A stretch of DNA of 64,000 nucleotides from Treponema bryantii NK4A124 (lineage in GTDB: Bacteria > Spirochaetota > Spirochaetia > Treponematales > Treponemataceae). The stretch is from the NCBI RefSeq assembly GCF_000421345.1, contig NZ_ATWV01000007.1:1-64000 (forward strand), in the 5' to 3' direction. The position numbers and the translations under genes are program-made. The notes under the pieces are model-generated. The model did no database searches, was not told where the DNA came from, and saw nothing but the letters and a program-made list of their open reading frames with translations. The number at the start of each line of letters is the position of its first letter. The first letter of the stretch is position 1. Below are positions 26,801 through 35,247 of the stretch, one piece after another.

Positions 26801-27184
26801 ATATGAATCTATTATTCCTAAGAATTTTAAAATCTCTCCTACAACGTTATGAAGAGCTTCCAGAACTTTTAATGATTCATTCTTTGATACAACTTCTGCA
26901 TGACTGGCACTATTTCCAATCATACGAATTAAATGAATTGCGCTTAATAAAGGCTCATCAATATACGAAGTAAAATCAGCGGAGTTTACTAAATCAAATA
27001 AAGTTGAAGTTTCTGAATATTTACCTTTTTTAGTCAGATAAAAAAGTTTGACTACCCATTCCAACGCGTTACGAGCAGAGCGTGCTGAAACAGCAGGATA
27101 ATTAACTGCAAAAATTTCTGTTTCATTACAAAGAGTGTACAATTCTTGAAGTTTTGTATTTCCCTTTAAATAATCAAAGTTCAT
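23813..27184 (-). CDS. hsdR: Type I restriction enzyme, R subunit
   Basis: 1123 residues. N-terminal DUF4145-like segment (about 1-110: ARNALEWVVKLFYL, GNSASHAEV), then a PD-(D/E)xK nuclease region with DGFADYVLFDDD and LAVIEAKR, then an SF2 translocase: Walker A MATGTGKTRFA, Walker B VDECHRS, motif III LTATP, and motif VI in QMIGRGTRI. The C-terminal 300 residues fit the EcoEI-type coupling region. The enzyme pumps DNA and cuts unmodified DNA when bound to HsdM and HsdS. All catalytic residues look intact. Preceded by AGGAAG. Last gene of the island. Confidence 0.93.
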   Translation of the reverse strand: MNFDYLKGNTKLQELYTLCNETEIFAVNYPAVSARSARNALEWVVKLFYLTKKGKYSETSTLFDLVNSADFTSYIDEPLLSAIHLIRMIGNSASHAEVVSKNESLKVLEALHNVVGEILKFLGIIDSYPVFDKSKIPSASPVTPEPVSLDSNGQPKKKYKVVIVKKDFEGYKKKIDTSSKMSSSIDFSEAETRKIFIDTALREAGWTVCQSKGLIKAGTASIEIPVKGMPSTSGDGFADYVLFDDDNKPLAVIEAKRTSKDVDAGSVQARLYADCLEKTYNVCPIIFYTNGYQIYMVDGGYPARRVFGYYSKEELHSLIVKRKLDKITDNRVDTNISDRPFIQMACTAVCDAYSAKRRSALNVMATGTGKTRFAISLVDILMRNDWIEHVLFLADRKELVSQAFKAFEKHLPDSSRCAVYSGSPTELDPNARIVVSTYPSILNLIDADERKFGVGHFDLIIVDECHRSVYNKYLAILRYFDSLVLGLTATPKDQVDADTYTLFGVDKNKPTYEYDYETAVREGFLVDYTVIDKTTKLLKRGLKYSDLSDSEKSEYEDEFTEDGVMPQEIPHDEFYRNIINLPTIDLVINTLMTQGLRTKGGEELGKTILFAVDHEHAVKIVERFKYLYPEKGDTYCQLIDYSVNYASAIIDDFKVPNKEPVIAVSVDMLDTGVDVPEVLNLVFFKRVRSPIKFWQMIGRGTRICKNFEVFSPDASTFGKHEQSEPAEPVECKDYDSKQGFFIVDFCDNFSFFSMNPKGVIPKHTLSITERIFNLKLDMVAALQGIEHQENPDHKKYYDKWRKELWTCVKGLNRHLVNVNWEIAYVDKYSNETEWYDLHKLKVAQIKSQITYLVESEADDIYAKTFDAWLFNMELTEIIGEKDYNKAVEKVTTVCYQLLEKAQIPQIAAKTESLKKIISTEFWQERSLDKLEFVRTEVRDLMKFLVEIKPPIKVTNFEDELVDKDKTGTHVTPSIKSYKQRVLDYLAENNDSAVIWKIKNIVPITEKDIDILQHILCEELGSEEEYEEIANGVPLPVFVRKIVGLDVEAVNKIFSEYLSKYNFNSAQEEFLHHIVTYVLQNGDIVPANIISNAPFNNLDYTEIFDDNSDAVFELIDVLHGAIAA

Positions 27185-27253
27185 TCTTCCTGCTCCATAT
27201 ATACAATTCTTCCGGAAGATTTTTCTTGATTTTCATCCGGATAATGTTTACAA

Positions 27254-27352
27254 TATAATTAAAGCTAACTTGAGAAGGAAACAGGCTGGGTTCCCGAATG
27301 GGAGTAGGCGTAACGCTTAGAATCCTTTGCCCCTGGGGTTAGCTCTTTTTTT
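27254..27352 (+). ncRNA. Candidate structured small RNA with own promoter and T-run
   Basis: TATAAT at 27254-27259, then about 80 nt closed by AGCTAAC (27263-27269) and GTTAGCT (27338-27344), followed directly by CTTTTTTTT. Inside are short possible helices (AAGGA with TCCTT; CCC-GAAT-GGG; CCCC-T-GGGG). The region is much more GC-rich than its surroundings and lies between hsdR and the DUF3644 gene, opposite to both. The -35 is weak. It could also be a remnant of a recombination site. Confidence 0.35.
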
Positions 27353-28331
27353 GTCCTTTTTCTTTTAGCTTATCCAAAATATTTTCTGGATCCTTTTTTA
27401 TTTCTTCAATAATAAAATCAATTGCCTGCTGTGAATAAGAATATGTTGGTGTGGTATTTACTTTATATACATAACACCATTTTGGATTATCTTTAATTTT
27501 GTAGTATTTGCTAAAGAGCCCAAGATGGTACATGTTGAATGTACGTAGTTTCTCACCCTTATAAAGTATATTCAGTTTTTCACGTTCAATACGTTTTGCA
27601 ACTTCGATACAAACTTTTTTAGAGGTATATCTATGAGTTTCATTTGGATCTTTGAGTTCTTTTACAATTTTAATTCCTGTAGTTGCATTCTTATCAATAA
27701 ATACAGAATCTGTTGCTTTAGTCTTATCTTTTGTAATGTAAAAATCATGTTCAATTCTGATAGAAAAAGTAGAATTACTTTCAGATGAAATTTTAGAAAT
27801 CTTTGTATTTAAACTAAGAAGTTTATCTGCAATTTGTTCTGAGTATTTTGCACGAACTTCATTTTCATCTAGTGCTTTTTCTTTTACAACAAGATTTAAG
27901 AAGTTTAAGGAAATTAGCTTTGTAACATCAAAATCATGAAATTGAAGCATTTTCTCAGAGAAATTAAAAATACATGACTGGAACAATGGAACATAGACCA
28001 TTTCATATTCTTCTGTGATGAAATGTGTACTTGTATTACGAAGCTCAATGATTTTTTCCAGATTCATTCGGAGTGGATCTTTATCATTTGTAAAAACAAT
28101 TTTTATACAGTTTTCCAATGTTTTGGTACGTTCTGGATTATCTTTATAGTAGATTTCCGATTCACCAAATTTGTTTATGATATGTGCTTTAAGCATTAAT
28201 TCCCATGCGTTGCAAATAAAGAAAGCAAAACCTTCTACCCGATATCTAATGGTAGGTTTGTTATAAATTTCAATTGCGAGAACAAACGCTTCTTTTGACT
28301 TTTCAAGTAATTTTTCTGTTAAGCTGCTCAT
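27339..28331 (-). CDS. DUF3644 protein of the restriction island
   Basis: 330 residues. The start LLEKSKEAFVLAIEIYNKP followed by VEGFAFFICNAWELMLKA is the DUF3644 signature, a family often found beside restriction and other defence genes. The N-terminal half has the helix-rich look of HEPN-like folds, with RNTSTHF (R-x4-6-H) as a possible ribonuclease motif; that reading is inference. ATGA overlap with the half-length hsdS ahead of it indicates translational coupling, so its dosage follows the specificity cassette. Confidence 0.75.
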   Translation of the reverse strand: MSSLTEKLLEKSKEAFVLAIEIYNKPTIRYRVEGFAFFICNAWELMLKAHIINKFGESEIYYKDNPERTKTLENCIKIVFTNDKDPLRMNLEKIIELRNTSTHFITEEYEMVYVPLFQSCIFNFSEKMLQFHDFDVTKLISLNFLNLVVKEKALDENEVRAKYSEQIADKLLSLNTKISKISSESNSTFSIRIEHDFYITKDKTKATDSVFIDKNATTGIKIVKELKDPNETHRYTSKKVCIEVAKRIEREKLNILYKGEKLRTFNMYHLGLFSKYYKIKDNPKWCYVYKVNTTPTYSYSQQAIDFIIEEIKKDPENILDKLKEKGQKKS

Positions 28332-28957
28332 TTTATTTTCTTAAATATTATAGCATACTTTTTGATAAATTGTAGTTGTTGTTGCAATACAAATTTCGAT
28401 TTGTCGATTTGTTGGACGAAAGCAGCAAATTTGTTTTGTAGATCTAATTCAATCATAGGTACAGTCATTTGCTTTAATCTATCAATTGTTAAAGCAGAAT
28501 ATGCGCTTCCAACAAGATTTTGTTGTTTAAATGCTTCAATCAGACTTTCAAGAATATATCTAAAGAAAGTTGAATTAAAAATCTTACATCTAATATAAAC
28601 TAAATTTCCATCTTTATAATAAAATGGCTTATCTGTATTTACTTCCCAAAATTTGCCAATAGTTCCTACTGCAGTCATAAGAATATCACCAATTTCTGGA
28701 ACACCATTTTTATTTTTTATTTCTTCATAACGTTCCTTTGATATAAATAACTCAACAGAAGGTTTTAAGTTTTTACTTAATTCGATTATTTCTTTACTGC
28801 GATAAAATGGAATTCCTGAAGAAACATATTCTGATGCAAATATACGCTTACTAGAACCAATTTCAGCAATCTTACCAAGAGTTGTAATTTTCCATTTTCC
28901 ATTTTCAACGGGATTTTCTCCAAACATCTCGACAAATTCGGATTTGAAAATGTTCAT
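28328..28957 (-). CDS. Half-length type I specificity subunit (single target-recognition domain)
   Basis: 209 residues. It starts with SEFVEMFG, a segment that in the full HsdS lies in the middle, just before the second target-recognition domain. It carries one recognition domain (about 20-165) and ends with the conserved FAAFVQQIDKSKFV helix, after which it diverges from the full HsdS and stops. Both ends share DNA with the full gene (28920-28947 and 28390-28411). It is therefore a spare cassette for the second recognition domain, or a functional half subunit. Recombinase gene 3 bp upstream. Confidence 0.8.
   Translation of the reverse strand: MNIFKSEFVEMFGENPVENGKWKITTLGKIAEIGSSKRIFASEYVSSGIPFYRSKEIIELSKNLKPSVELFISKERYEEIKNKNGVPEIGDILMTAVGTIGKFWEVNTDKPFYYKDGNLVYIRCKIFNSTFFRYILESLIEAFKQQNLVGSAYSALTIDRLKQMTVPMIELDLQNKFAAFVQQIDKSKFVLQQQLQFIKKYAIIFKKIK
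28390..28411. repeat. hsdS exchange repeat, right-end copy 1
   Basis: 22 bp identical to 31591-31612 (CAAATTTCGATTTGTCGATT and two more bases), same orientation; similarity continues imperfectly for about 15 bp. Encodes the conserved helix after the recognition domain. Confidence 0.85.
28920..28947. repeat. hsdS exchange repeat, left-end copy 1
   Basis: 28 bp identical to 32094-32121 and in the same orientation; begins CCAAACATCTCGAC. Encodes KSEFVEMFG, the boundary of the second recognition domain. Confidence 0.88.
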
Positions 28958-28960
28958 ACG

Positions 28961-29953
28961 CTAACCAATGTATTTTTTATGAGAAATTTTGACATTTTGC
29001 TGGTCAACCATGGCATATTCCATGGTTGTGTCTATTTTTTGATGACCTAAAAGCTTTTGGACCTGTTCTATAGGCATCCCCTTGTCTATTGCTTGGGTTG
29101 CCAGGGTTCTACGGAATTTATGAGGATGTACCTTGTGTATATTCAGGCTCCGGCCAAGCTTACGGAGTGCTATTTCAACACCACTGATTTGTAATCTGTT
29201 GTGCGGTTCAAGTAGGCTTACAAATAGAGCTGGATTATTATCTTTGCGCTCGTTCAAATAGTTTAGAAGATGAATTTTTGTTCGCGCATCAAAGTACACA
29301 GGTCGTTCTTTGGCACCTTTTCCAAATACCACACATTCACGGTTTACAAAATCTACATCTTGTTTGTTCAAAGTGATAAGTTCGCTTACACGCATACCTG
29401 TAGAAGCAAGCATATCTATAATTGCAAGATCACGAGCTGTTTTGCAATTATCACGAAGCAATACCAGCGTTTCATCAGAATAAGTTTCTTTTACAAGTTT
29501 TGCTGTTTTGATTTTGTGAATACGGCGAACAGGACTTTTTAGAATATAATTTTCATCTTCAAGCCAAGTGAAAAATGTTGAAAGAATGCGTCGGACATTA
29601 TCTATTGTCATTCTGCTTGCATTGTTAATTTTCTGATAGTTAGAAAGATATTGTCGTAAATCTTCAGTTTCTATCTGGTTAAATGGTTTTTGTAGTATTG
29701 TAATGGCTTTCTGCAAAGTAGACTTATAATATTTTATAGAGCGTTCAGAACAACCTTCTACATGTTTTGCAGCTAGAAAGATTTCAAGTAAAGAAGAATT
29801 ATCTTTAGCAGATTGATTGTTATCTGTTACGCCTGAAGAAACCGTTACTTCATAAAGACAATGTGTAAGGACTTCATGCAATTTTTGATTTTGTGCATTA
29901 TTCAAGCTTGCACACATTTGCTGTTCGATGTTTTTTATAAGTGATTCTTTCAT
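28961..29953 (-). CDS. Tyrosine recombinase associated with hsdS
   Basis: 330 residues. N-terminal SAM-like core-binding domain (about 50-150) and C-terminal catalytic domain with Arg in STGMRVSELITL, then HPHKFRRTLATQA (H-x-x-R) and LLGHQKIDTTMEYA, the last containing the histidine and the tyrosine nucleophile. It resembles XerC/D-type enzymes and lacks the extra segment of integron integrases. Such recombinases next to type I loci are known to shuffle specificity genes. AAGGAG precedes the ATG. Confidence 0.9.
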   Translation of the reverse strand: MKESLIKNIEQQMCASLNNAQNQKLHEVLTHCLYEVTVSSGVTDNNQSAKDNSSLLEIFLAAKHVEGCSERSIKYYKSTLQKAITILQKPFNQIETEDLRQYLSNYQKINNASRMTIDNVRRILSTFFTWLEDENYILKSPVRRIHKIKTAKLVKETYSDETLVLLRDNCKTARDLAIIDMLASTGMRVSELITLNKQDVDFVNRECVVFGKGAKERPVYFDARTKIHLLNYLNERKDNNPALFVSLLEPHNRLQISGVEIALRKLGRSLNIHKVHPHKFRRTLATQAIDKGMPIEQVQKLLGHQKIDTTMEYAMVDQQNVKISHKKYIG

Positions 29954-30065
29954 AGTTATAGACTCCTTATTTATCTATAACGAGTAAAAGAAGCTTTTCC
30001 TTGATATTATACTTTTTATATCATTTTTGTTTGAGGATAAATTTGAGTTCTTTAATAATTGTGAT

Positions 30066-31526
30066 TCACATATCTAAAGAAACATAATATGAGATAAATT
30101 GTTTTAAGTACGCTGTATTCTCTTCCATCTCCTTTTGTATGCCTTTATCTTCGAAATAAAAAGTTTCATTTCCTTTTGTCCTTTCAAAATAAAATAACAT
30201 AGAAGATTCAAATATTGCTTTCATTCTACTATCATGATTAATCCATAGTGGATAATCAGTTTGAAATCTTTGTATATGTCCATACATAACTGGATTGGAT
30301 GCAATTAACGTATTAAAAATATCACGAATTGGATCCATATTATTATGATTTCTAAGTTCAAGAATTTGTTGATGATAATCATTATTTAAATGACTGTTTG
30401 CAAAATCAAAATTCGATTCTTGAGCAATGGCATAAAACAATTCATAAACGAGAACTGAAAAATCTTGTTTCTCATTATTTTGACATAGAATTCCATTAGC
30501 TAAAATTATTTTTTGAATAACCTGCTCAAGAACTCTAGGGGTTACAACAGCAGCTATAATTCTGATTTTTTCTATTATATCAAAAGTACATGTATTTATG
30601 TTGTCAAAAGAACTGAACAGAGAAGGATATTTCTTTTCAATTTCATTAGAATATTCGGCTTTAGGAACTTGCAGACCAAATGATATAAACTTGGAAAGAT
30701 ATTTTTTTATTCTATCTTGTTTTATTTTTTCATTATTATTTTCACTCATAAATATATGGGCAACATTATTCTCAATCTGTGTTTTATCAATTCCATATAT
30801 GAATTGAATATTATTTACATTTTGGCTGATATGGTGCATCCTTTCCAAAACCTTTATTGCGTGTTTTGGTAAACAGCGATCCAATTCATCAACTAAAACT
30901 ACAATAGTTTTATTGTCTGCAATTTTATTAAGTCCCTCAATTATTGAATTCATTAAAGTATTTAAATCATAATGAGGATCGTATTTTCTAATTTCATCCT
31001 TTATAGTTTCCTTATATTGTTCAATTTTTCTTTTTACTGTTGCGGCTGAACAGATTAAACCTGAAATATGAAAAAGACTTGAATCAATAACATTTATTAA
31101 CGGAGATTTCTGGATTGCTTCTATACAATCTAGTAATGATTCTTTTATCAGTTTTTTTACAACTTTATAGTTTTCTTGAGCTTTCTGACTTTTGAAAAAT
31201 ACAGATTCAGATGCCTCAAACTGTTCTTTTAAACTGATTAATAATGAAATTAATGGTTCATCATAATAGTCATATTTCCAGGCATTATATCTGAAAACAC
31301 AGTAACGTCCTCCAGCAATTTTTTCATCCTGAATATCGTATAACTGTTCAAAAACTCTATCTAAAATCCAAGATTTTCCACACCCCCATTCGCCTTGGAT
31401 TGAAAAAGAAGTCTTTAATGAATTTTTTGAATGATATTCAACAGTTGAGATAATTTTCCCTATAAATTCAGTTCGATTGAGAATATCGATATCTTCTAAC
31501 CGTTGAATTTCTTCCATAGTTTTCAC
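30066..31526 (-). CDS. KAP-family P-loop NTPase
   Basis: 486 residues. KAP signature elements are clear: SIQGEWGCGKSWILD as Walker A (about 43-57), FRYNAWKYDY shortly after, and VVLVDELDRCLP as Walker B (about 207-218). KAP NTPases act at membranes or in phage defence; the usual transmembrane insert between A and B is not evident, since the insert here is mostly polar. The GTG start overlaps the hsdS stop (GTGA), with an alternative ATG at 31517. Being coupled to hsdS inside a restriction operon suggests a linked defence role. Confidence 0.85.
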   Translation of the reverse strand: MKTMEEIQRLEDIDILNRTEFIGKIISTVEYHSKNSLKTSFSIQGEWGCGKSWILDRVFEQLYDIQDEKIAGGRYCVFRYNAWKYDYYDEPLISLLISLKEQFEASESVFFKSQKAQENYKVVKKLIKESLLDCIEAIQKSPLINVIDSSLFHISGLICSAATVKRKIEQYKETIKDEIRKYDPHYDLNTLMNSIIEGLNKIADNKTIVVLVDELDRCLPKHAIKVLERMHHISQNVNNIQFIYGIDKTQIENNVAHIFMSENNNEKIKQDRIKKYLSKFISFGLQVPKAEYSNEIEKKYPSLFSSFDNINTCTFDIIEKIRIIAAVVTPRVLEQVIQKIILANGILCQNNEKQDFSVLVYELFYAIAQESNFDFANSHLNNDYHQQILELRNHNNMDPIRDIFNTLIASNPVMYGHIQRFQTDYPLWINHDSRMKAIFESSMLFYFERTKGNETFYFEDKGIQKEMEENTAYLKQFISYYVSLDM

Positions 31527-32653
31527 CCAAAATACTCTTGCATTTTGCTGTCTAACAGTTCCTGTAAATCTGCAATCTGTTGTTTTACAACAAATTTCGA
31601 TTTGTCGATTTGCTGGACGAAAGCGGCGAACTGTTTTTGGAGGCTGAGAGGAGGAACTGGTATCTCGAATTTTCGAATAAAATCCATCGAAGCTCTTGGC
31701 ATTTTAGCTCCACCAGATTTTGAGTTTATTAATTCTACAAACGAATCGCTTCGTAATAAATATGCAAAATAAATCTTATTCATTTCTCTTTTCGGAAGAA
31801 ATGGAACTAATTCACTAGAAGCATATCCAGCTTCATCAGGAAGAGCGACTTTATTCAAATATGGTCTTAATTTAGAATAAAGAACATGATCAGAAGAAAA
31901 CTGAATGGTTGAATTACCAACCTCATCCATAGATACAAACTGTTTATCCAGTATTGTTCCTGTATCCTGTTCTATCATATCAAGATTTAATAGCCAAACA
32001 GAATCTGAAACAATTTGTAATTTAGCTTCCTGAATAGGACAAACATCTGTCATTCTTTTCTTTGGGAATGATTTGTCATTATCAATTGGATTCCCAAACA
32101 TCTCGACAAATTCGGATTTGACAGCTTCATCAAGTAGAGAAAGTTGTTGTTTTTTGTTGTCTATGGCTGATTGGATTTTTTTCAAATTAGTGGCAATTTC
32201 TTTTTGCTCTTCAAGTGAAATATCAGGAATTGGGAGATTTCTAATAAAAGTTAATGAAATAAATTTTTGTGTTCCTCCTGTTTTATACTGTTCAAAAAAT
32301 GACTTCATTCTATTTGAATTTAAAACATTAAGTAGAAAATCAAAATCAATGTTTTCGTTTTTTTTCTTTATCAATGCGACATTCTTTATAGCAAAATCTC
32401 TATCTTTTTTTACACGAACAGCTCCACCAATTGTTCCAATCATAGGCATGAGGATATCACCATCATCTACATGAGAACGTTTATCAAAATGCTGATAATC
32501 TTTTTCACAAATCAAAGAAGCTGTAGAAAAATCAATTGAACCATTCACAAGATTTTTTGTTGTGATGAAGGGATATCCCTCTGAATAATATGAAGGAGAA
32601 TCATGTGTACCATCTCTAACATCACATATTTCACAGAGTTTTAGATTTTTCAT
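31523..32653 (-). CDS. hsdS: Type I specificity subunit, full length
   Basis: 376 residues with two target-recognition domains (about 1-150 and 190-340) and two conserved helical spacers (NLKKIQSAIDNKKQQLSLLD and FAAFVQQIDKSKFV...). It chooses the bipartite DNA target for HsdM and HsdR. The second recognition domain is bounded by the same repeats as the half-length gene at 28328. Its ATG overlaps the hsdM stop by 4 bp, and its stop overlaps the KAP start. Domain 1 has no flanking repeat visible. Confidence 0.92.
   Translation of the reverse strand: MKNLKLCEICDVRDGTHDSPSYYSEGYPFITTKNLVNGSIDFSTASLICEKDYQHFDKRSHVDDGDILMPMIGTIGGAVRVKKDRDFAIKNVALIKKKNENIDFDFLLNVLNSNRMKSFFEQYKTGGTQKFISLTFIRNLPIPDISLEEQKEIATNLKKIQSAIDNKKQQLSLLDEAVKSEFVEMFGNPIDNDKSFPKKRMTDVCPIQEAKLQIVSDSVWLLNLDMIEQDTGTILDKQFVSMDEVGNSTIQFSSDHVLYSKLRPYLNKVALPDEAGYASSELVPFLPKREMNKIYFAYLLRSDSFVELINSKSGGAKMPRASMDFIRKFEIPVPPLSLQKQFAAFVQQIDKSKFVVKQQIADLQELLDSKMQEYFG
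31591..31612. repeat. hsdS exchange repeat, right-end copy 2
   Basis: Same 22 bp as 28390-28411, within the distal spacer helix of full-length hsdS. Confidence 0.85.
32094..32121. repeat. hsdS exchange repeat, left-end copy 2
   Basis: Same 28 bp as 28920-28947, at the start of recognition domain 2 of full-length hsdS. Confidence 0.88.
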
Positions 32654-34176
32654 TCCGCAGCTCCCTGCAACTCTTTCATAATCTGAGAAAACTGATTTTC
32701 CAGTTCATTGATAGAAGCAAAGATTTCTTTTACAGGACGATATTCTTTCTTTTCAACTTCCTTTTTCTGATATTTGTTAAAGCTGAAAACATAATCGTTA
32801 TCAACAATTTCTTGCTTATCTACGAGGAATGATTTTTCATAATGAGTGCGTTCTGCTTCTTTATCACGATTGTTCCAGCGGTTGATGATATCTGGAATGT
32901 CGTTTGCTTCGATGGCATCGCGTTTCTGGTCTAGACTATAACCATCATTTTCCATGTTGTACATCCAGACTTTGTCGGTTCCGCCTGCGTCCGTTTTTGT
33001 AAAAATAAGGATTCCTGTCTGAACTCCGGAATATGGATAGAAAACTCCGCCCGGCATAAAGATTACGCCTTCAAGCTTCTGGTTTTCTACAAGTTCCTTG
33101 CGAAGTTTTGTGTAGGCTTTGTCATTTGTGTTGTTCAAAACACCAACAGGAATAATGCTTACACAGCGACCACCGGTTTTTAGAAGACGAAGGAAGAGAC
33201 TTAAGAATAAAAGTTCCGTCTTTTTTGTTCCGCCACTTATCTGAATAAGTGATTTTGCAACTGTACTTGGATCAAGGCTTCCGCTGAATGGTGGGTTTGC
33301 AAGAATCAAAGAATAGAGTTCCTTATCTTCGTAATCCTCACCAACAGAGTTGTTGTATTTGATCGTAGGATTATTTACTCCGTGAAGTGTCATATTCATA
33401 CAGCCGATGCGAAGCATGTCAGGGTCAGTGTCGTAACCAGTGAACATTACATTATCAAAATGTTTTCGCTTTTCTGTATCTGAAAGTTCTGCAGAGTAAT
33501 GTTCTTCTATATATTTCGCAGTTTCAGCAAGGAATCCGGCAGAGCCCATAGCTGGGTCAATCATTGTATCTTTGAGAGTAGGTTTTGCAATTTCTACCAT
33601 CATATCGATGATATGGCGAGGAGTACGGAACTGGCCGTTGTCACCAGATGTAGCCCATTTCGAAAGAAGGTATTCGTAGCAATCGCCCATGAGATCAGCT
33701 TTATCAAAACCAAGCCCCGGGTCATTAATTGCATCAACCATCTTCTGCAAAATGTATGGAGATGAAACTGCAAACTGTGCATCCTTCATAAAATCTGTAA
33801 AAGAAGTTGCCTTGTCACCGTGAAGAGTTTTGATAAATGGGAAAACATTATCTCGAAGATTTGCAAACATCTTCTTTGATTCAAAGTGAGAAAAAACATT
33901 CCAGCGAAGGTCAGCATAAGCAACCTTGATATTTAAATCATCATTTACATAACAACCTTCTTTGAAGATAAGGTCATTGTCATAATTATCAATCTTGATG
34001 CCTCTTGCTATCATATCGTTCAGCTTGCGTTCTTTCTTAATCTGCTGGTCATCGAGCATCTTAATAAAGATAAGATATGTAATCTGCTGAATATCTATAA
34101 GTGGGTTGGTCATCTGGTTAGACCACATTGCATCCCAAAGATTGTCGAGTTTATTTTTTACTTCACCAGTAATCAT
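32650..34176 (-). CDS. hsdM: Type I DNA methyltransferase, M subunit
   Basis: 508 residues, normal HsdM length. N-terminal helical domain, then SAM motif I DPAMGSAGFLAETAKY and catalytic motif IV NPPFSG, which specify N6-adenine methylation. With HsdS it protects host DNA; with HsdR it forms the restriction enzyme. AGAGGA precedes the ATG. First gene of the island, preceded by about 90 bp of very AT-rich sequence that should hold the promoter. Confidence 0.95.
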   Translation of the reverse strand: MITGEVKNKLDNLWDAMWSNQMTNPLIDIQQITYLIFIKMLDDQQIKKERKLNDMIARGIKIDNYDNDLIFKEGCYVNDDLNIKVAYADLRWNVFSHFESKKMFANLRDNVFPFIKTLHGDKATSFTDFMKDAQFAVSSPYILQKMVDAINDPGLGFDKADLMGDCYEYLLSKWATSGDNGQFRTPRHIIDMMVEIAKPTLKDTMIDPAMGSAGFLAETAKYIEEHYSAELSDTEKRKHFDNVMFTGYDTDPDMLRIGCMNMTLHGVNNPTIKYNNSVGEDYEDKELYSLILANPPFSGSLDPSTVAKSLIQISGGTKKTELLFLSLFLRLLKTGGRCVSIIPVGVLNNTNDKAYTKLRKELVENQKLEGVIFMPGGVFYPYSGVQTGILIFTKTDAGGTDKVWMYNMENDGYSLDQKRDAIEANDIPDIINRWNNRDKEAERTHYEKSFLVDKQEIVDNDYVFSFNKYQKKEVEKKEYRPVKEIFASINELENQFSQIMKELQGAAE

Positions 34177-34270
34177 ATTTTTCCTCTAACATATTTTATT
34201 AAATAAAAAGTTTTTTTGTTTTAGAATTTTTTTTTAAGGATAAGAAAAATTTAATTATTTTGAAAAAAAA

Positions 34271-35191
34271 CTACAAGATGTCGTCGTCTGAAACTTCGAT
34301 AGTTTTTTCGCTGTCTACGGATTCAAGTTCATCAACTTTTTCTGCTTCGTTCATCTGCTCATACATCTGATCCAGAATAGCATTACAGTTTACAGACAGG
34401 AGTTTATAAAGTGACGGAACAAGAAGTCCTCGAGTTCTGTCGTCAAGCCCGCTGGTTCCGGCAGAATTTACAAAAGCAAAAACATAAAGCATATCTCCGT
34501 TTATAGGTCGTTCCATTACAAGAACAGCATCTGAACGGAAAAGGAAGCCGCGAATATTAAAGTGGATATCAGAAAGCTTTTCATAAAGCTTAATTTCAAG
34601 CCCTACACCACTAACAAGAATTGTAAAATGAGAAAGGCTTATATCCTGCAAAACACCCGTCATAGAATCTTTGAACTGACCATATGTATAGGTATAGGTA
34701 CAGGCAGAAGTACAGAGAGCACGGATTGTCTTACGCCTTCCCTGTGCCTGATTTGCATACAGAATCTTTGCAACAAGGTCAAAATTATGAGCCTTCTGAT
34801 ATTCAAGCTGGATACAACCACAGCGGATTCCCATTTCATACAGGTATTTACGCTCAATTAAGGATTTTTCTGCCTTTGTCTGGCGTTTTGCGTACATAAT
34901 ACCTACAGAAGAGGCATTGTTATTTTCATGGATATATTCGTAGATAAAATCATCCCAGTCAAAATTCGGGAGATTATAATCAATGTTAAAGAAGATTATT
35001 AAATCTTTGAAGAGAGAGGTTATTACCTTTACCTTTTTTTTGATATTAACTCGCTTGTCAAAAGGAACATAATAACATTCATAGCCTAAGGCGAAATAAT
35101 CTTCGAGATAAGATTCAGGCATTAATGAGGTATCGGGTAAGATGAAGAAAGTTTTTCGTCCAGTTACAATGTCGTTTACAGAAATACCCAA
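34271..35191 (-). CDS. Putative PilZ-like protein
   Basis: 306 residues, cytoplasmic. In the C-terminal half, GRRKTIRALC followed about 30 residues later by DISLSHFTILVSG resembles the RxxxR...D/NxSxxG pattern of PilZ domains that bind cyclic di-GMP, but the final glycine is not in the standard place. The N-terminal half is unfamiliar. Acidic tail (DSEKTIEVSDDD). If the PilZ reading is right it could link the second messenger to motility or envelope functions. Monocistronic, between the restriction island and the symporter. Confidence 0.5.
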   Translation of the reverse strand: MGISVNDIVTGRKTFFILPDTSLMPESYLEDYFALGYECYYVPFDKRVNIKKKVKVITSLFKDLIIFFNIDYNLPNFDWDDFIYEYIHENNNASSVGIMYAKRQTKAEKSLIERKYLYEMGIRCGCIQLEYQKAHNFDLVAKILYANQAQGRRKTIRALCTSACTYTYTYGQFKDSMTGVLQDISLSHFTILVSGVGLEIKLYEKLSDIHFNIRGFLFRSDAVLVMERPINGDMLYVFAFVNSAGTSGLDDRTRGLLVPSLYKLLSVNCNAILDQMYEQMNEAEKVDELESVDSEKTIEVSDDDIL

Positions 35192-35247
35192 AGCACACCT
35201 CTATCTAATCTTTGATATTATATCTCATATTTTGAAAAAAACAACAC

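Noticed and set aside
28961-29953. Integron integrase with an attC site at 27263-27344
   Set aside because: The recombinase lacks the integron-specific extra segment, and the closing heptamers AGCTAAC/GTTAGCT deviate from the attC consensus; no cassette array is seen.
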